DNA of 64,000 bases from Anabaena subtropica FACHB-260 (GTDB lineage: Bacteria; Cyanobacteriota; Cyanobacteriia; Cyanobacteriales; Nostocaceae): the NCBI RefSeq assembly GCF_014697105.1, contig NZ_JACJRF010000006.1, forward strand, positions 62,001 through 126,000, given 5' to 3'. Below are positions 53,557 to 60,876 of this stretch, one piece after another (position 1 is the stretch's first letter; the number at the start of each line of letters is the position of its first letter). The translations under genes were made by a program, and so were the position numbers. Below the pieces are notes generated by a model. The model was not told the DNA's origin. It did no database searches and saw nothing but the letters and a program-made list of their open reading frames with translations.

Positions 53557-55086
53557 ATGGTTAGTCTCCTAGAAAATCCCTTGCGCATTGGTCTGCAACA
53601 GCAAGGGATGCCTGAACCCCAAATCATAGTCATTTTCGGCGCTTCTGGTGATCTTACCTGGCGCAAACTCGTTCCCGCACTTTACAAATTACGTCGGGAA
53701 CGGCGCATTCCCCCAGAAACTACCATTGTTGGGGTAGCCCGTCGAGAATGGAGCCACGAATACTTCCGCGAGCAAATGCAAAAAGGCATGGAAGAGGCTC
53801 ATAGCAGTGTCGAACTCGGAGAACTGTGGGAAGATTTTTCTCAAGGTCTGTTCTATTGTCCTGGAGACATAGACAATCCTGAAAGTTACCAAAAACTCAA
53901 GGATTTGTTAACCGAATTAGACGAGAAAAGAGGTACACGGGGAAACCGGATGTTTTACCTCTCTGTTGCTCCTAACTTCTTTCCTGAAGCCATTAGACAA
54001 CTAGGGGGAGCAGGAATGCTAGACGATGAGTATAAACATCGTCTAGTAATTGAAAAACCCTTTGGTCGAGACTTGGCATCTGCCCAAAGTCTGAACAAAG
54101 TGGTGCAAAAATATTGCCAAGAAAACCAAGTTTATCGCATTGATCATTACTTAGGTAAAGAAACAGTTCAAAACTTGCTAGTATTCCGCTTCGCCAATGC
54201 AATTTTTGAACCACTGTGGAATCGTCATTTTGTTGACCACGTACAAATTACCGTCGCCGAAACCGTAGGTGTGGAAGATCGGGCTGGTTATTACGAAAAA
54301 GCCGGCGCACTGCGGGATATGTTGCAGAACCACCTCATGCAACTTTACTGTCTCACAGCGATGGAAGCACCAAACTCAATGGATGCTGATAGTATCCGCA
54401 CAGAAAAAGTCAAAGTGCTACAAGCTACTCGCCTAGCTGATGTACATAACTTGTCACGTTCAGCCATACGCGGACAATACAGTGCTGGCTGGATGAAAGG
54501 TCAACCAGTATCTGGGTATCGGACAGAACCAGGAGTTGATCCCAATTCCTCTACACCTACCTACGTAGGCATGAAGTTCTTAGTTGACAACTGGCGTTGG
54601 CAAGGTGTTCCTTTTTACCTGCGTACTGGCAAGCGGATGCCGAAAAAAGTCAGTGAGATTTCCATCCATTTCCGTGATGTTCCCTCTCTGATGTTTCAAT
54701 CCGCCGCGCAACAGAGAAATGCCAACATTTTGGCTATGCGGATTCAGCCGAATGAAGGAATTTCCTTGCGTTTTGATGTGAAAATGCCAGGAGCCGAATT
54801 CCGCACTCGTTCCGTAGATATGGATTTCAGCTATGGTTCCTTTGGGATTGAAGCTACTTCCGATGCTTACGATCGCCTATTCCTTGATTGTATGATGGGC
54901 GACCAGACATTATTCACCAGAGCCGACGAAGTAGAAGCAGCTTGGCAAGTAGTCACCCCCGCATTGTCTGTTTGGGATACACCAGCCGACCCCGCCACTA
55001 TTCCCCAGTACGAAGCAGGAACATGGGAACCAGCAGAAGCAGAATTTTTGATTAACCAAGATGGTCGTCGCTGGCGCAGACTTTAA
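53557..55086 (+). CDS. zwf: Glucose-6-phosphate 1-dehydrogenase
   Basis: It oxidises glucose 6-phosphate with NADP, the entry reaction of the oxidative pentose phosphate pathway and the main dark and heterocyst source of NADPH. The N-terminal coenzyme site [22 protein letters not shown] and active site [20 protein letters not shown] with its catalytic histidine are intact, with [21 protein letters not shown] and [17 protein letters not shown] beyond. Length of 509 is standard. Cyanobacterial enzyme is activated by OpcA, whose gene starts 80 bases downstream, and is redox-controlled through thioredoxin-sensitive cysteines. Confidence 0.96.
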   Translation: MVSLLENPLRIGLQQQGMPEPQIIVIFGASGDLTWRKLVPALYKLRRERRIPPETTIVGVARREWSHEYFREQMQKGMEEAHSSVELGELWEDFSQGLFYCPGDIDNPESYQKLKDLLTELDEKRGTRGNRMFYLSVAPNFFPEAIRQLGGAGMLDDEYKHRLVIEKPFGRDLASAQSLNKVVQKYCQENQVYRIDHYLGKETVQNLLVFRFANAIFEPLWNRHFVDHVQITVAETVGVEDRAGYYEKAGALRDMLQNHLMQLYCLTAMEAPNSMDADSIRTEKVKVLQATRLADVHNLSRSAIRGQYSAGWMKGQPVSGYRTEPGVDPNSSTPTYVGMKFLVDNWRWQGVPFYLRTGKRMPKKVSEISIHFRDVPSLMFQSAAQQRNANILAMRIQPNEGISLRFDVKMPGAEFRTRSVDMDFSYGSFGIEATSDAYDRLFLDCMMGDQTLFTRADEVEAAWQVVTPALSVWDTPADPATIPQYEAGTWEPAEAEFLINQDGRRWRRL

Positions 55087-55154
55087 TTAGTCATTAGTCA
55101 TTGGTCATTATTCCACGGACAACTGACAATTAACAACTAACAACTGACAACTAC
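55086..55154. repeat. STRR heptamer tracts (ATTAGTC and CAACTGA)
   Basis: ATTAGTC-type units (55086-55110) overlap the zwf stop region and are followed by five CAACTGA-type units (55120-55154) that reach almost to the opcA start. The same CAACTGA unit occurs at 28773-28807. Confidence 0.8.
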
Positions 55155-55166
55155 ACAAAATTGGCT

Positions 55167-56546
55167 ATGACTTCTCAAGCTCCTACCATTTTCTCACTTC
55201 AAGCCCCGAAGGATATTTCGCTGAACGAAATCGAAACGGAACTCAATCAAATTTGGCAAAGTTACGGTATTACTGGCGAAGATGGCGCACTACCTGCGGC
55301 AACTCGTGCTACCACATTTACTCTAGTAGTATATGAACCAGAAGAAACCCAATATCTGTTGGCATCTTTAGGATTTTACAACGGCCCCATTGATGGCATC
55401 CTGGGCCCACAGACAGAGGTTGCACTGCGACAAGTACAAATCAAGTATGCACTGCCAGAAACCGGTACAGCCACACCCGAAACCATAGCTAAACTGCGGG
55501 AAGAATTCGCCAAACGCCAAGGCAATTCTGCTACAAGTGAAACTACTAATGGAAATGCTTCCTATAGTTACAGTAGCACCAGCCCCAGGATTGCTGATGA
55601 AATCGCCCTCCGCAACCCTTGCCGGATTATTGCCCTGTTTCCCATTGTCGGTGAAGATGAAGGGGTAAAGGCTCAAGTTTCTGCTTACTGCCCCATTCAA
55701 AAGCAATCATCTAGTACACTCATCTGCTGCGAATACATCACTCTCAGTGGTACGCCTGCTGCTTTGGAAAGAATTGGCGGGATGATTCCAGCGTTGTTGA
55801 TTGGTGGCTTGCCAAAATTTCTGTGGTGGAAGGCTACACCAGACCCTAACAACACTCTATTCAAGAGATTAGCAGCAGTTTGTAACAACGTCATTGTTGA
55901 TTCTTGCAACTTCAACGAGCCAGAAAGCGATTTACGTAGCCTCAAAGAATTAGTAGCAACAGGTGTACCTTTAGCTGATTTAAACTGGCGTCGCCTGTCC
56001 GCATGGCAAGAGTTGACAGCTCAAGCTTTCGATCCCCCAAACCGTCGTGCAGCGCTCAAAGACATTGACCGAGTGACAATTGATTACGAAAAAGGTAACC
56101 CCGCCCAAGCATTGTTATTTTTGGGTTGGTTGGCGAGTCGCTTAGAATGGCTACCAGTTTCCTATCAAAAGGATAGCGGCGATTATGACATCACGCGCAT
56201 TCATTTTGTCAATCAAGACCAAAAGCAAGTAGAAGCTGAGTTAGCAGGTGTTCCCGTTGCTGATGTGGGTGATATTGTCGGCGATTTAATTGCACTGCGT
56301 CTTAGTTCAACCAATACTCAAGCAAATTGTGGTACAGTTATCTGCTCAGAAACTGGCGGTTGTATGCGGATGGAAACTCACGGTGGCGCTCAATCGGCTG
56401 GTTTGTTTCAACAAGTAAGTTCCTTGTCGGAACAAAAAGCAGAAGCTCTGCTCAGTCAACAGGTACAACGTTGGGGACGTGAGTCACTATTTGAAGAAAG
56501 TCTTGCAGTTATCGGACAAGTATTGCAGTCAGAAGCTAAGAGTTAA
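55167..56546 (+). CDS. opcA: G6PDH allosteric assembly factor OpcA
   Basis: OpcA activates and helps oligomerise glucose-6-phosphate dehydrogenase. The C-terminal part has the family blocks PCRIIALFPIVGED, ISAYCPIQ-like VSAYCPIQKQ, LPALLIGGLPKFLWWKATPDP, NNVIVDSCNF and LNWRRLSAWQELTAQAFDP. Between an N-terminal stretch and this core (about residues 55-110) lies LLASLGFYNGPIDGILGPQT, then EVALRQVQIKYALPETGTATPETI, which matches a peptidoglycan-binding-domain fold, unexpected in a cytosolic factor. ATG 55167 is preferred to TTG 55161. It is the last gene of the cluster and is followed by a terminator. Confidence 0.94.
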   Translation: MTSQAPTIFSLQAPKDISLNEIETELNQIWQSYGITGEDGALPAATRATTFTLVVYEPEETQYLLASLGFYNGPIDGILGPQTEVALRQVQIKYALPETGTATPETIAKLREEFAKRQGNSATSETTNGNASYSYSSTSPRIADEIALRNPCRIIALFPIVGEDEGVKAQVSAYCPIQKQSSSTLICCEYITLSGTPAALERIGGMIPALLIGGLPKFLWWKATPDPNNTLFKRLAAVCNNVIVDSCNFNEPESDLRSLKELVATGVPLADLNWRRLSAWQELTAQAFDPPNRRAALKDIDRVTIDYEKGNPAQALLFLGWLASRLEWLPVSYQKDSGDYDITRIHFVNQDQKQVEAELAGVPVADVGDIVGDLIALRLSSTNTQANCGTVICSETGGCMRMETHGGAQSAGLFQQVSSLSEQKAEALLSQQVQRWGRESLFEESLAVIGQVLQSEAKS

Positions 56547-56602
56547 GTCAGCCTAAATAAAAATAAGGAAGATTTCCCATCTAAGTTTGTGCGAATTAAG
56601 TG

Positions 56603-56635
56603 AAACCCGGTTTTGTTAACAAAGCCGGGTTTTTA
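56603..56635 (+). terminator. Rho-independent terminator after opcA
   Basis: AAACCCGG (56603-56610) pairs with CCGGGTTT (56625-56632), extended through one mismatch, and runs into TTTTT. It ends the fbp-tal-zwf-opcA cluster. Confidence 0.85.
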
Positions 56636-56733
56636 GTTTGAAGCTCAGTGAAATTAATCATCAAAATTCGCTAATTTGTATTCTGTTAACAGTATTCTCA
56701 TAGGCTAATCATTTATTAGTTAGTTAAGCCTGT

Positions 56734-56940
56734 ATGGAAAAAGATGAGGAGTATATTTTGAGTAAAAATGTAGTCAGCTTGATTAGTTTTATAGCTGCTA
56801 TTATTTTCAGTATTGGAGCCATCATTTTAATTCAATCACTGAATATACCTGCCTTCATAACTCTTAGTGTTTCTGTACTAAGTAGTTGTTTTTTGTTGAT
56901 TTTCATTTTTATACATAATCTAATATCTCACTTTAAATAG
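56734..56940 (+). CDS. Small two-helix membrane protein, unknown
   Basis: The 68 residues are a charged N-terminus (MEKDEEYIL) and two hydrophobic segments, NVVSLISFIAAIIFSIGAIILI and AFITLSVSVLSSCFLLIFIFI, ending with HNLISHFK. I do not recognise a family. No ribosome binding site precedes ATG 56734 clearly. The regular two-helix pattern argues for a real gene; chance AT-rich sequence is the alternative. It ends 15 bases from the convergent M23 gene. Confidence 0.45.
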   Translation: MEKDEEYILSKNVVSLISFIAAIIFSIGAIILIQSLNIPAFITLSVSVLSSCFLLIFIFIHNLISHFK

Positions 56941-56955
56941 TTGAATTCAGCATAA

Positions 56956-57654
56956 CTAATATCCAAAATTAGGAGTATTACTTGACTCTTGAATAATTAC
57001 TTGTGATTGCTGAATGTTGGCGTTTGAACGACCTCTAGCAACTTGCTGTTGGGAAAACATTTCTCGCAATACCATTGCTGGATCTACATAGTTATTAGCG
57101 TATTTCATTCCCCAATGAAGATGTGGCCCGGTTGTGCGTCCAGTCATCCCTACTCTACCAATTCTGGCTCCAGTGGGTATAGTTTGACCTTCCCAAATCT
57201 GAATACCGCCTGGGCGGTCAATGAAATAACGACGACCATTGGCGGAGTCTACATAGCCTTCCATGTGACAGTAGGTGTGTTCCCATTCCCCTGACTTAAT
57301 TACTATGTGCGTACCACAGGCATTTTTATCGCCAACTTTCATAACTGTACCAGCCCACCAGTTGCGAATATAACTACCTTGGGGAGCAGCAATATCTAAG
57401 CCACTGTGAAATTCCCACCCAGTTCCGCCAGTAGCAGAACGGCGATAGCCAAATGCAGATGTGTAAGCTTGAAAATTCTCCACTGGAAAAGAAGCCGCTA
57501 GCCAACCACTACTTTTTGCTGTTTTACTTGACTGTATTTCTCTAGCTATCACAACTTCGGCTTTAGGTAATAAAGTTATGAAGCTAACTATATTTAATCC
57601 TAATGCTAATAGCGTGGCTCCAGAAAGTGCTACTTTTTGTTGCCTATTAATCAT
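56956..57654 (-). CDS. M23-family (LytM-type) metallopeptidase
   Basis: M23 enzymes cut peptide cross-links of peptidoglycan in the periplasm. The protein has a signal/anchor (VALSGATLLALGLNIVSFITL) and the M23 core: FHSGLDIAAPQGSYI with the first zinc His and Asp, and GMTGRTTGPHLHWGMKY with the HxH motif; ENFQAYTSAFGYRRSATGGTGWEFHSGLD begins the domain. An insertion around MEGYVDSANGRRYFIDR lies before the last block. All zinc ligands appear present, so activity is likely. The C-terminal 30 residues are Gln/Ser-rich and probably disordered. It stands alone. Confidence 0.88.
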   Translation of the reverse strand: MINRQQKVALSGATLLALGLNIVSFITLLPKAEVVIAREIQSSKTAKSSGWLAASFPVENFQAYTSAFGYRRSATGGTGWEFHSGLDIAAPQGSYIRNWWAGTVMKVGDKNACGTHIVIKSGEWEHTYCHMEGYVDSANGRRYFIDRPGGIQIWEGQTIPTGARIGRVGMTGRTTGPHLHWGMKYANNYVDPAMVLREMFSQQQVARGRSNANIQQSQVIIQESSNTPNFGY

Positions 57655-58255
57655 TTTTTATTCCTCAAGCCACTTAATATACTTAAATCTAATTTCTGTG
57701 AATTTTGTGTAAATACAATCGAAAAATTAAACAGAAAATTTAAACTTACTACTTTTAAAAAAGGTGTGTTTTATGGCTCATGGGAATTAATATTTACGTA
57801 TGTACTGAGCATTTTCTACATCTTTAGTCAAATAGCTTACGATATAAAGCTTTAACCTGTCAAATGTACCTGAAAAAATATCACTATAGGTGGTTACTTG
57901 ATATCAAATAAATGCTTGTTTGGAAAAAATATATAAAATATGGAGTGTACTTACTCTAGTACCTACGTATATACTTAAGTAAGTAATTGTGTCAAAATAA
58001 ACAATTAATAATCGAAGTGATTCTCAACTCTGTATTGTTAGTGACAAGTTCATCAAAATTTTTAAATGTAAATTTTTATTCATTCATGAGCTAGTGACCA
58101 TTTGCAATAATTTTACGAATGAAATGGCAACTCATCTCAAAAAATAGTTGCCAAGTATTCAAAATATTGTTAGCTTTTATGCTTAAAATTGCTGAATATG
58201 TCGATTGACTTTAGCCGAAACGTCAATCTGACCACTTGCAGGACTCCCCCAAGCC
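57655..58255. other. Intergenic region between divergent genes
   Basis: About 600 AT-rich bases. I see an 8-bp inverted repeat TGGCAACT (58125-58132) with AGTTGCCA (58146-58153) and an ACTTACT...AGTAAGT pair near 57952-57984. Small frames such as 57637-57855 overlap the M23 start, have no ribosome site and no family character, so I do not call them genes. Confidence 0.4.
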
Positions 58256-58639
58256 ATGCTGACTGAAATCTTTCCTTTCCGTTTTGAATTGAACACAATT
58301 GCGATCGCCGGATCGACTTTATGGTCTTTGGCGCTATATTTAGGCTTTTCCCCGGTGAGTGAATGGGTAATCGAACAACTCAACCGTTGGTTTAACTTTG
58401 CGGAGCGATCGCTATATACTAGCCAAACAGAATTTGAAAAAACTCGCAAAGCCAGAGAAGCCCAAAACGCCTTTTACGCCTCACTTTTTAGTATTGTGCC
58501 ATTTCTGATAGTCGGCACTTTATGTAACTGGGGAATAGAAATCAGCTTAGGTCGAGGCTGGGCTATTAGCACGGGTATACTAGCTTGTATGGGTTGCGGT
58601 ATTTATGAACTAGGACGACGTGACGGGCAATCTGATTAA
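58256..58639 (+). CDS. Small conserved membrane protein, unknown
   Basis: This 127-residue protein has hydrophobic segments at IAIAGSTLWSLALYLGF, LFSIVPFLIVGTLCNWGIEI and AISTGILACMGCGIYELG, separated by an amphipathic, charged middle (WFNFAERSLYTSQTEFEKTRKAREAQNAF) that could form a coiled-coil-like helix. I recognise it only as a conserved-looking cyanobacterial membrane protein. HIP1 sites inside it support long residence in this genome. It converges with the LpxB-related gene 59 bases away. Confidence 0.68.
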   Translation: MLTEIFPFRFELNTIAIAGSTLWSLALYLGFSPVSEWVIEQLNRWFNFAERSLYTSQTEFEKTRKAREAQNAFYASLFSIVPFLIVGTLCNWGIEISLGRGWAISTGILACMGCGIYELGRRDGQSD

Positions 58640-58698
58640 TTAGTCAATAGTCATTAGTTATTGGTTATCAAATTCTCTTCTCCCCCTCCTCCCCCTCT

Positions 58699-59970
58699 CT
58701 ATTCTCCCAACTTCTCAATTTCTTCACTAACAATTTGTGCTATCTTCTGGGCGGCACCGCTTTCACCACGAACACGGCGGAGTTTTGTTTGTATTTGGGC
58801 TAATTTTTCGGGATGAGTCAATAAATCTATAACCATATCCCCAACTTTTTCAGGCTGGAGTTTACCTACAAGTTCTGGGACTATTTCTTCTTGCGCCCAG
58901 ATGTTAGGCCATGCTAATAAACCTTTGCGTCTGAGAAATAGCCAGTTAATTATCTTGGCAAAAGTTGAACCCACTCCGGGTAAATTTGCCAAAATTCCTG
59001 GTAAACCATCCCAAGAACGCATAGCATCAAGTTGCTGTGTAGGTAGCAAAACAAGCATTGGCACACCCAAAGCACCTAATTCAGCTGTATTGGCTCCCAC
59101 CGTAGTTAAACAAAGACTACAGTGGGATAATAATTCATAGGCAGGATTTTCTTGCCATAGCTCCACATTTAAACCTTTACCTGTTTTCAGTAGCGGTTTT
59201 TGATTGCTTTGTTCTGTCAAGACTAAAGTAGTACTGGAAAATTTAAAAGTTTCCACAAAAGGGTTTTTTTGGGAATCACCAAAACTAGCTAAAGTTTCCA
59301 AATCCAAAGTTGGGGCTACGGGAATAACAAATTTTGTTTGCGGTTTTCTGCTGTGGATGTATTCAGCGATCGCTAACATTAACGGTACACCTTGAGCTAG
59401 TTTTGCCGCTTTTGATCCTGGCAAAATACCGATGATTGGGAAGTCGGGCGTGGGGAGTTGGGAGTTGGGAGTGATATCTGAGGAATTGGCTTCTAGCATT
59501 AAGTCGCCGACAACTGTAAATTTGTGAGCATATTTTGCTGAGGCTTTAGCTGAAAGTTGGGGTTTCATGACTCCGAAGCGGTCGATTAAGTTATGCCATC
59601 TCGCTTCCCATTCGGCATATACTACTGTGCGATATCCGAGTTTTTTGCCTATGACTACCGGAAAAAATTGGTCGCCTCCCAGGAAAACAATTACGCCTTT
59701 CTTTCTCCAATCCCAATTGTCAAAAGTTTTACCCCATAACAAAAACTGCCAAAAATACTCTGCTGATTGTACTCGGTCTACTTCTGGGTAAGAAAGGGCG
59801 ATCGCTGCTTCTTTACCACTAGCATTAGGACAAGGTGACAAAAGGACGGAAATCCTCACCTCGTCACGGTCATCACCCAATTTTTCCCGTAAAGCTTTAA
59901 CTACTGGACGCACCCAGGTTGTTACTTCCCCTGGGCCATTAGAAAGAATGAGAATATCTATTGGAGTCAT
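58699..59970 (-). CDS. Lipid-A-disaccharide-synthase-related glycosyltransferase-like protein
   Basis: Cyanobacteria carry an LpxB-like family of unknown function (TIGR03492 type). The sequence begins ILILSNGPGEVTTWVRPVV and contains ISVLLSPCPNASGKEAAIAL, VIVFLGGDQFFPVVIGKKLGY, AEWEARWHNLIDRFGVM, IIGILPGSKAAKLAQGVPLML and a donor-binding half with LTTVGANTAELGALGVPMLVLLP, a GT-B type arrangement. A glycosyl transfer role in lipid or polysaccharide synthesis is inferred only. A three-copy GGGAGTT repeat (59453-59473) is read in frame as PNSQLPT, lengthening a loop. It is the last intact chromosomal gene before the tRNA scar. Confidence 0.86.
   Translation of the reverse strand: MTPIDILILSNGPGEVTTWVRPVVKALREKLGDDRDEVRISVLLSPCPNASGKEAAIALSYPEVDRVQSAEYFWQFLLWGKTFDNWDWRKKGVIVFLGGDQFFPVVIGKKLGYRTVVYAEWEARWHNLIDRFGVMKPQLSAKASAKYAHKFTVVGDLMLEANSSDITPNSQLPTPDFPIIGILPGSKAAKLAQGVPLMLAIAEYIHSRKPQTKFVIPVAPTLDLETLASFGDSQKNPFVETFKFSSTTLVLTEQSNQKPLLKTGKGLNVELWQENPAYELLSHCSLCLTTVGANTAELGALGVPMLVLLPTQQLDAMRSWDGLPGILANLPGVGSTFAKIINWLFLRRKGLLAWPNIWAQEEIVPELVGKLQPEKVGDMVIDLLTHPEKLAQIQTKLRRVRGESGAAQKIAQIVSEEIEKLGE
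59453..59473. repeat. STRR heptamer (GGGAGTT x3) inside a coding sequence
   Basis: Three units, the last GGGAGTG, total 21 bases and keep the reading frame of the LpxB-related gene. They encode a proline-rich loop in the minus-strand protein. Confidence 0.75.
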
Positions 59971-60062
59971 AAGTTCATGGTGAAGATTTTTCTAACTACT
60001 TACCTAATTCATTTCTCACTGACACAGAAAAGTACTGATATAATTACGAACTATCTTTGATC

Positions 60063-60350
60063 ATGTCTGTAAATTTTTTTGCCGAATCATTTTCCAGTGA
60101 CTTTGCTACTTGGCTGCTGAATGAACCAATGACGCTCACTGAAATTAGTCCATCTGGATTATCACTCTAACTAATACGTGCAGATGCGCTAATTTTTTTG
60201 CATTCAGATGAAATCGTCCTCCATCTGGAATTCCAAACTAGACCAAAAGCTGACATTCCCTTTCGGATGAGTAATTATTGCTTACGGGTGTATTGAAACT
60301 TTCCCCATAAGCAAATGCGTCAAGTTGTCATTTATTTACATAAACACAAA
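60063..60350 (+). pseudogene. Decayed Rpn/PDDEXK-type transposase-nuclease gene fragment
   Basis: From ATG 60063 the frame reads MSVNFFAESFSSDFATWLLN then EPMTLTEISPSGLSL, stops at TAA 60168-60170, and goes on in the same frame with LIRADALIFLHSDEIVLHLE, FQTRPKADIPFRMSNYCLRVY, a second stop at TGA 60294-60296, and NFPHKQMRQVVIYL. From memory this is the N-terminal half of the cyanobacterial Rpn/DUF4351-like family (RADAL..., LHLEFQT and RQVVIYL blocks). The nuclease core residues D, E and Q of the family fall in this part. It breaks off at the tRNA terminator, so the C-terminal half is gone. Two in-frame stops make it non-functional. Confidence 0.72.
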
Positions 60351-60381
60351 AACCTTGTAAGCCTTACCTCACAAGGGTTTT
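60348..60381 (-). terminator. Terminator of the tRNA-Gly locus (minus strand)
   Basis: On the minus strand AAACCCTTGT and ACAAGGTTTTT form a stem (plus-strand arms at about 60350-60357 and 60371-60379) followed by a T run. It lies just past the tRNA 3' end and is retained, which shows the left side is the original chromosomal flank. Confidence 0.6.
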
Positions 60382-60389
60382 AAGATGAA

Positions 60390-60435
60390 AGCGGGCGGCG
60401 GGAATCGAACCCGCATTAATAGCTTGGAAGGCTAT
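60390..60435 (-). tRNA. 3' half of tRNA-Gly(UCC), truncated
   Basis: On the minus strand, ATAGC-CTTCCAA-GCTAT forms a complete anticodon stem-loop with anticodon TCC (plus 60421-60435), followed by TAAT, the T arm GCGGG-TTCGATT-CCCGC, acceptor strand CGCCCGC and discriminator T at 60390. The D arm and the matching acceptor strand GCGGGCG are absent to the right; the sequence there does not resemble a tRNA. A piece running exactly from the anticodon arm to the 3' end is what remains when an element integrates in a tRNA gene. An intact copy should exist elsewhere. Confidence 0.85.
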
Positions 60436-60876
60436 ATACAATCCTTTATTTACAACAGTTTCAACTTATTTTTACAATTTCTACACCCAATTTACACCCA
60501 ACAGAACAATATTAAAATTTCCTGACTTTTCAACTTCTGATTAAGATTGAACTATTGACAGAAATAATTAAATATGTATATAGGTTTTGGGGAATTAGGA
60601 TTAAATTTGGGCGATCGCCAACTTTCTCATTTTTAGCGATCGCATGGTTCTACTATCTTATTGCAAATGGCGTTAACACAACAAATTGGAGATTTTTGTG
60701 ACTGCCACCACCTACAGTGGGCGCTCTGTGCCATTGCTACCCATAAACCTTCAAACCGACAATCAGGTAATGCTTGAGAAAGTATAAAAGAAAACTTTTA
60801 TATCTCAGATATCCCTTGTAATAATAGTAATTAACCATAGTTTAACAAGGTTGCTCTACGTTTTCGGGGTGTCGTA

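Larger units (their letters stand above)
59971..60876. other. Gene-poor boundary zone: pseudogene, tRNA fragment, leader
   Basis: This 906-base stretch contains a decayed Rpn-like gene (60063-60350), a tRNA terminator (60348-60381), a tRNA-Gly 3' fragment (60390-60435), a pair of TACACCCA direct repeats near 60480-60500 and a degenerate dispersed palindrome near 60711-60752. The remainder before ATG 60877 is AT-rich leader of the NACHT gene. I find no integrase gene within it. Confidence 0.6.

Noticed and set aside
57637-57855. 72-codon frame at the M23 gene start
   Set aside because: It overlaps the M23 start, has no ribosome site and no recognisable family.
60390-60480. Intact tRNA-Gly gene
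   Set aside because: No D arm or 5' acceptor strand (GCGGGCG) exists to the right of the anticodon arm, so only the 3' half is present.
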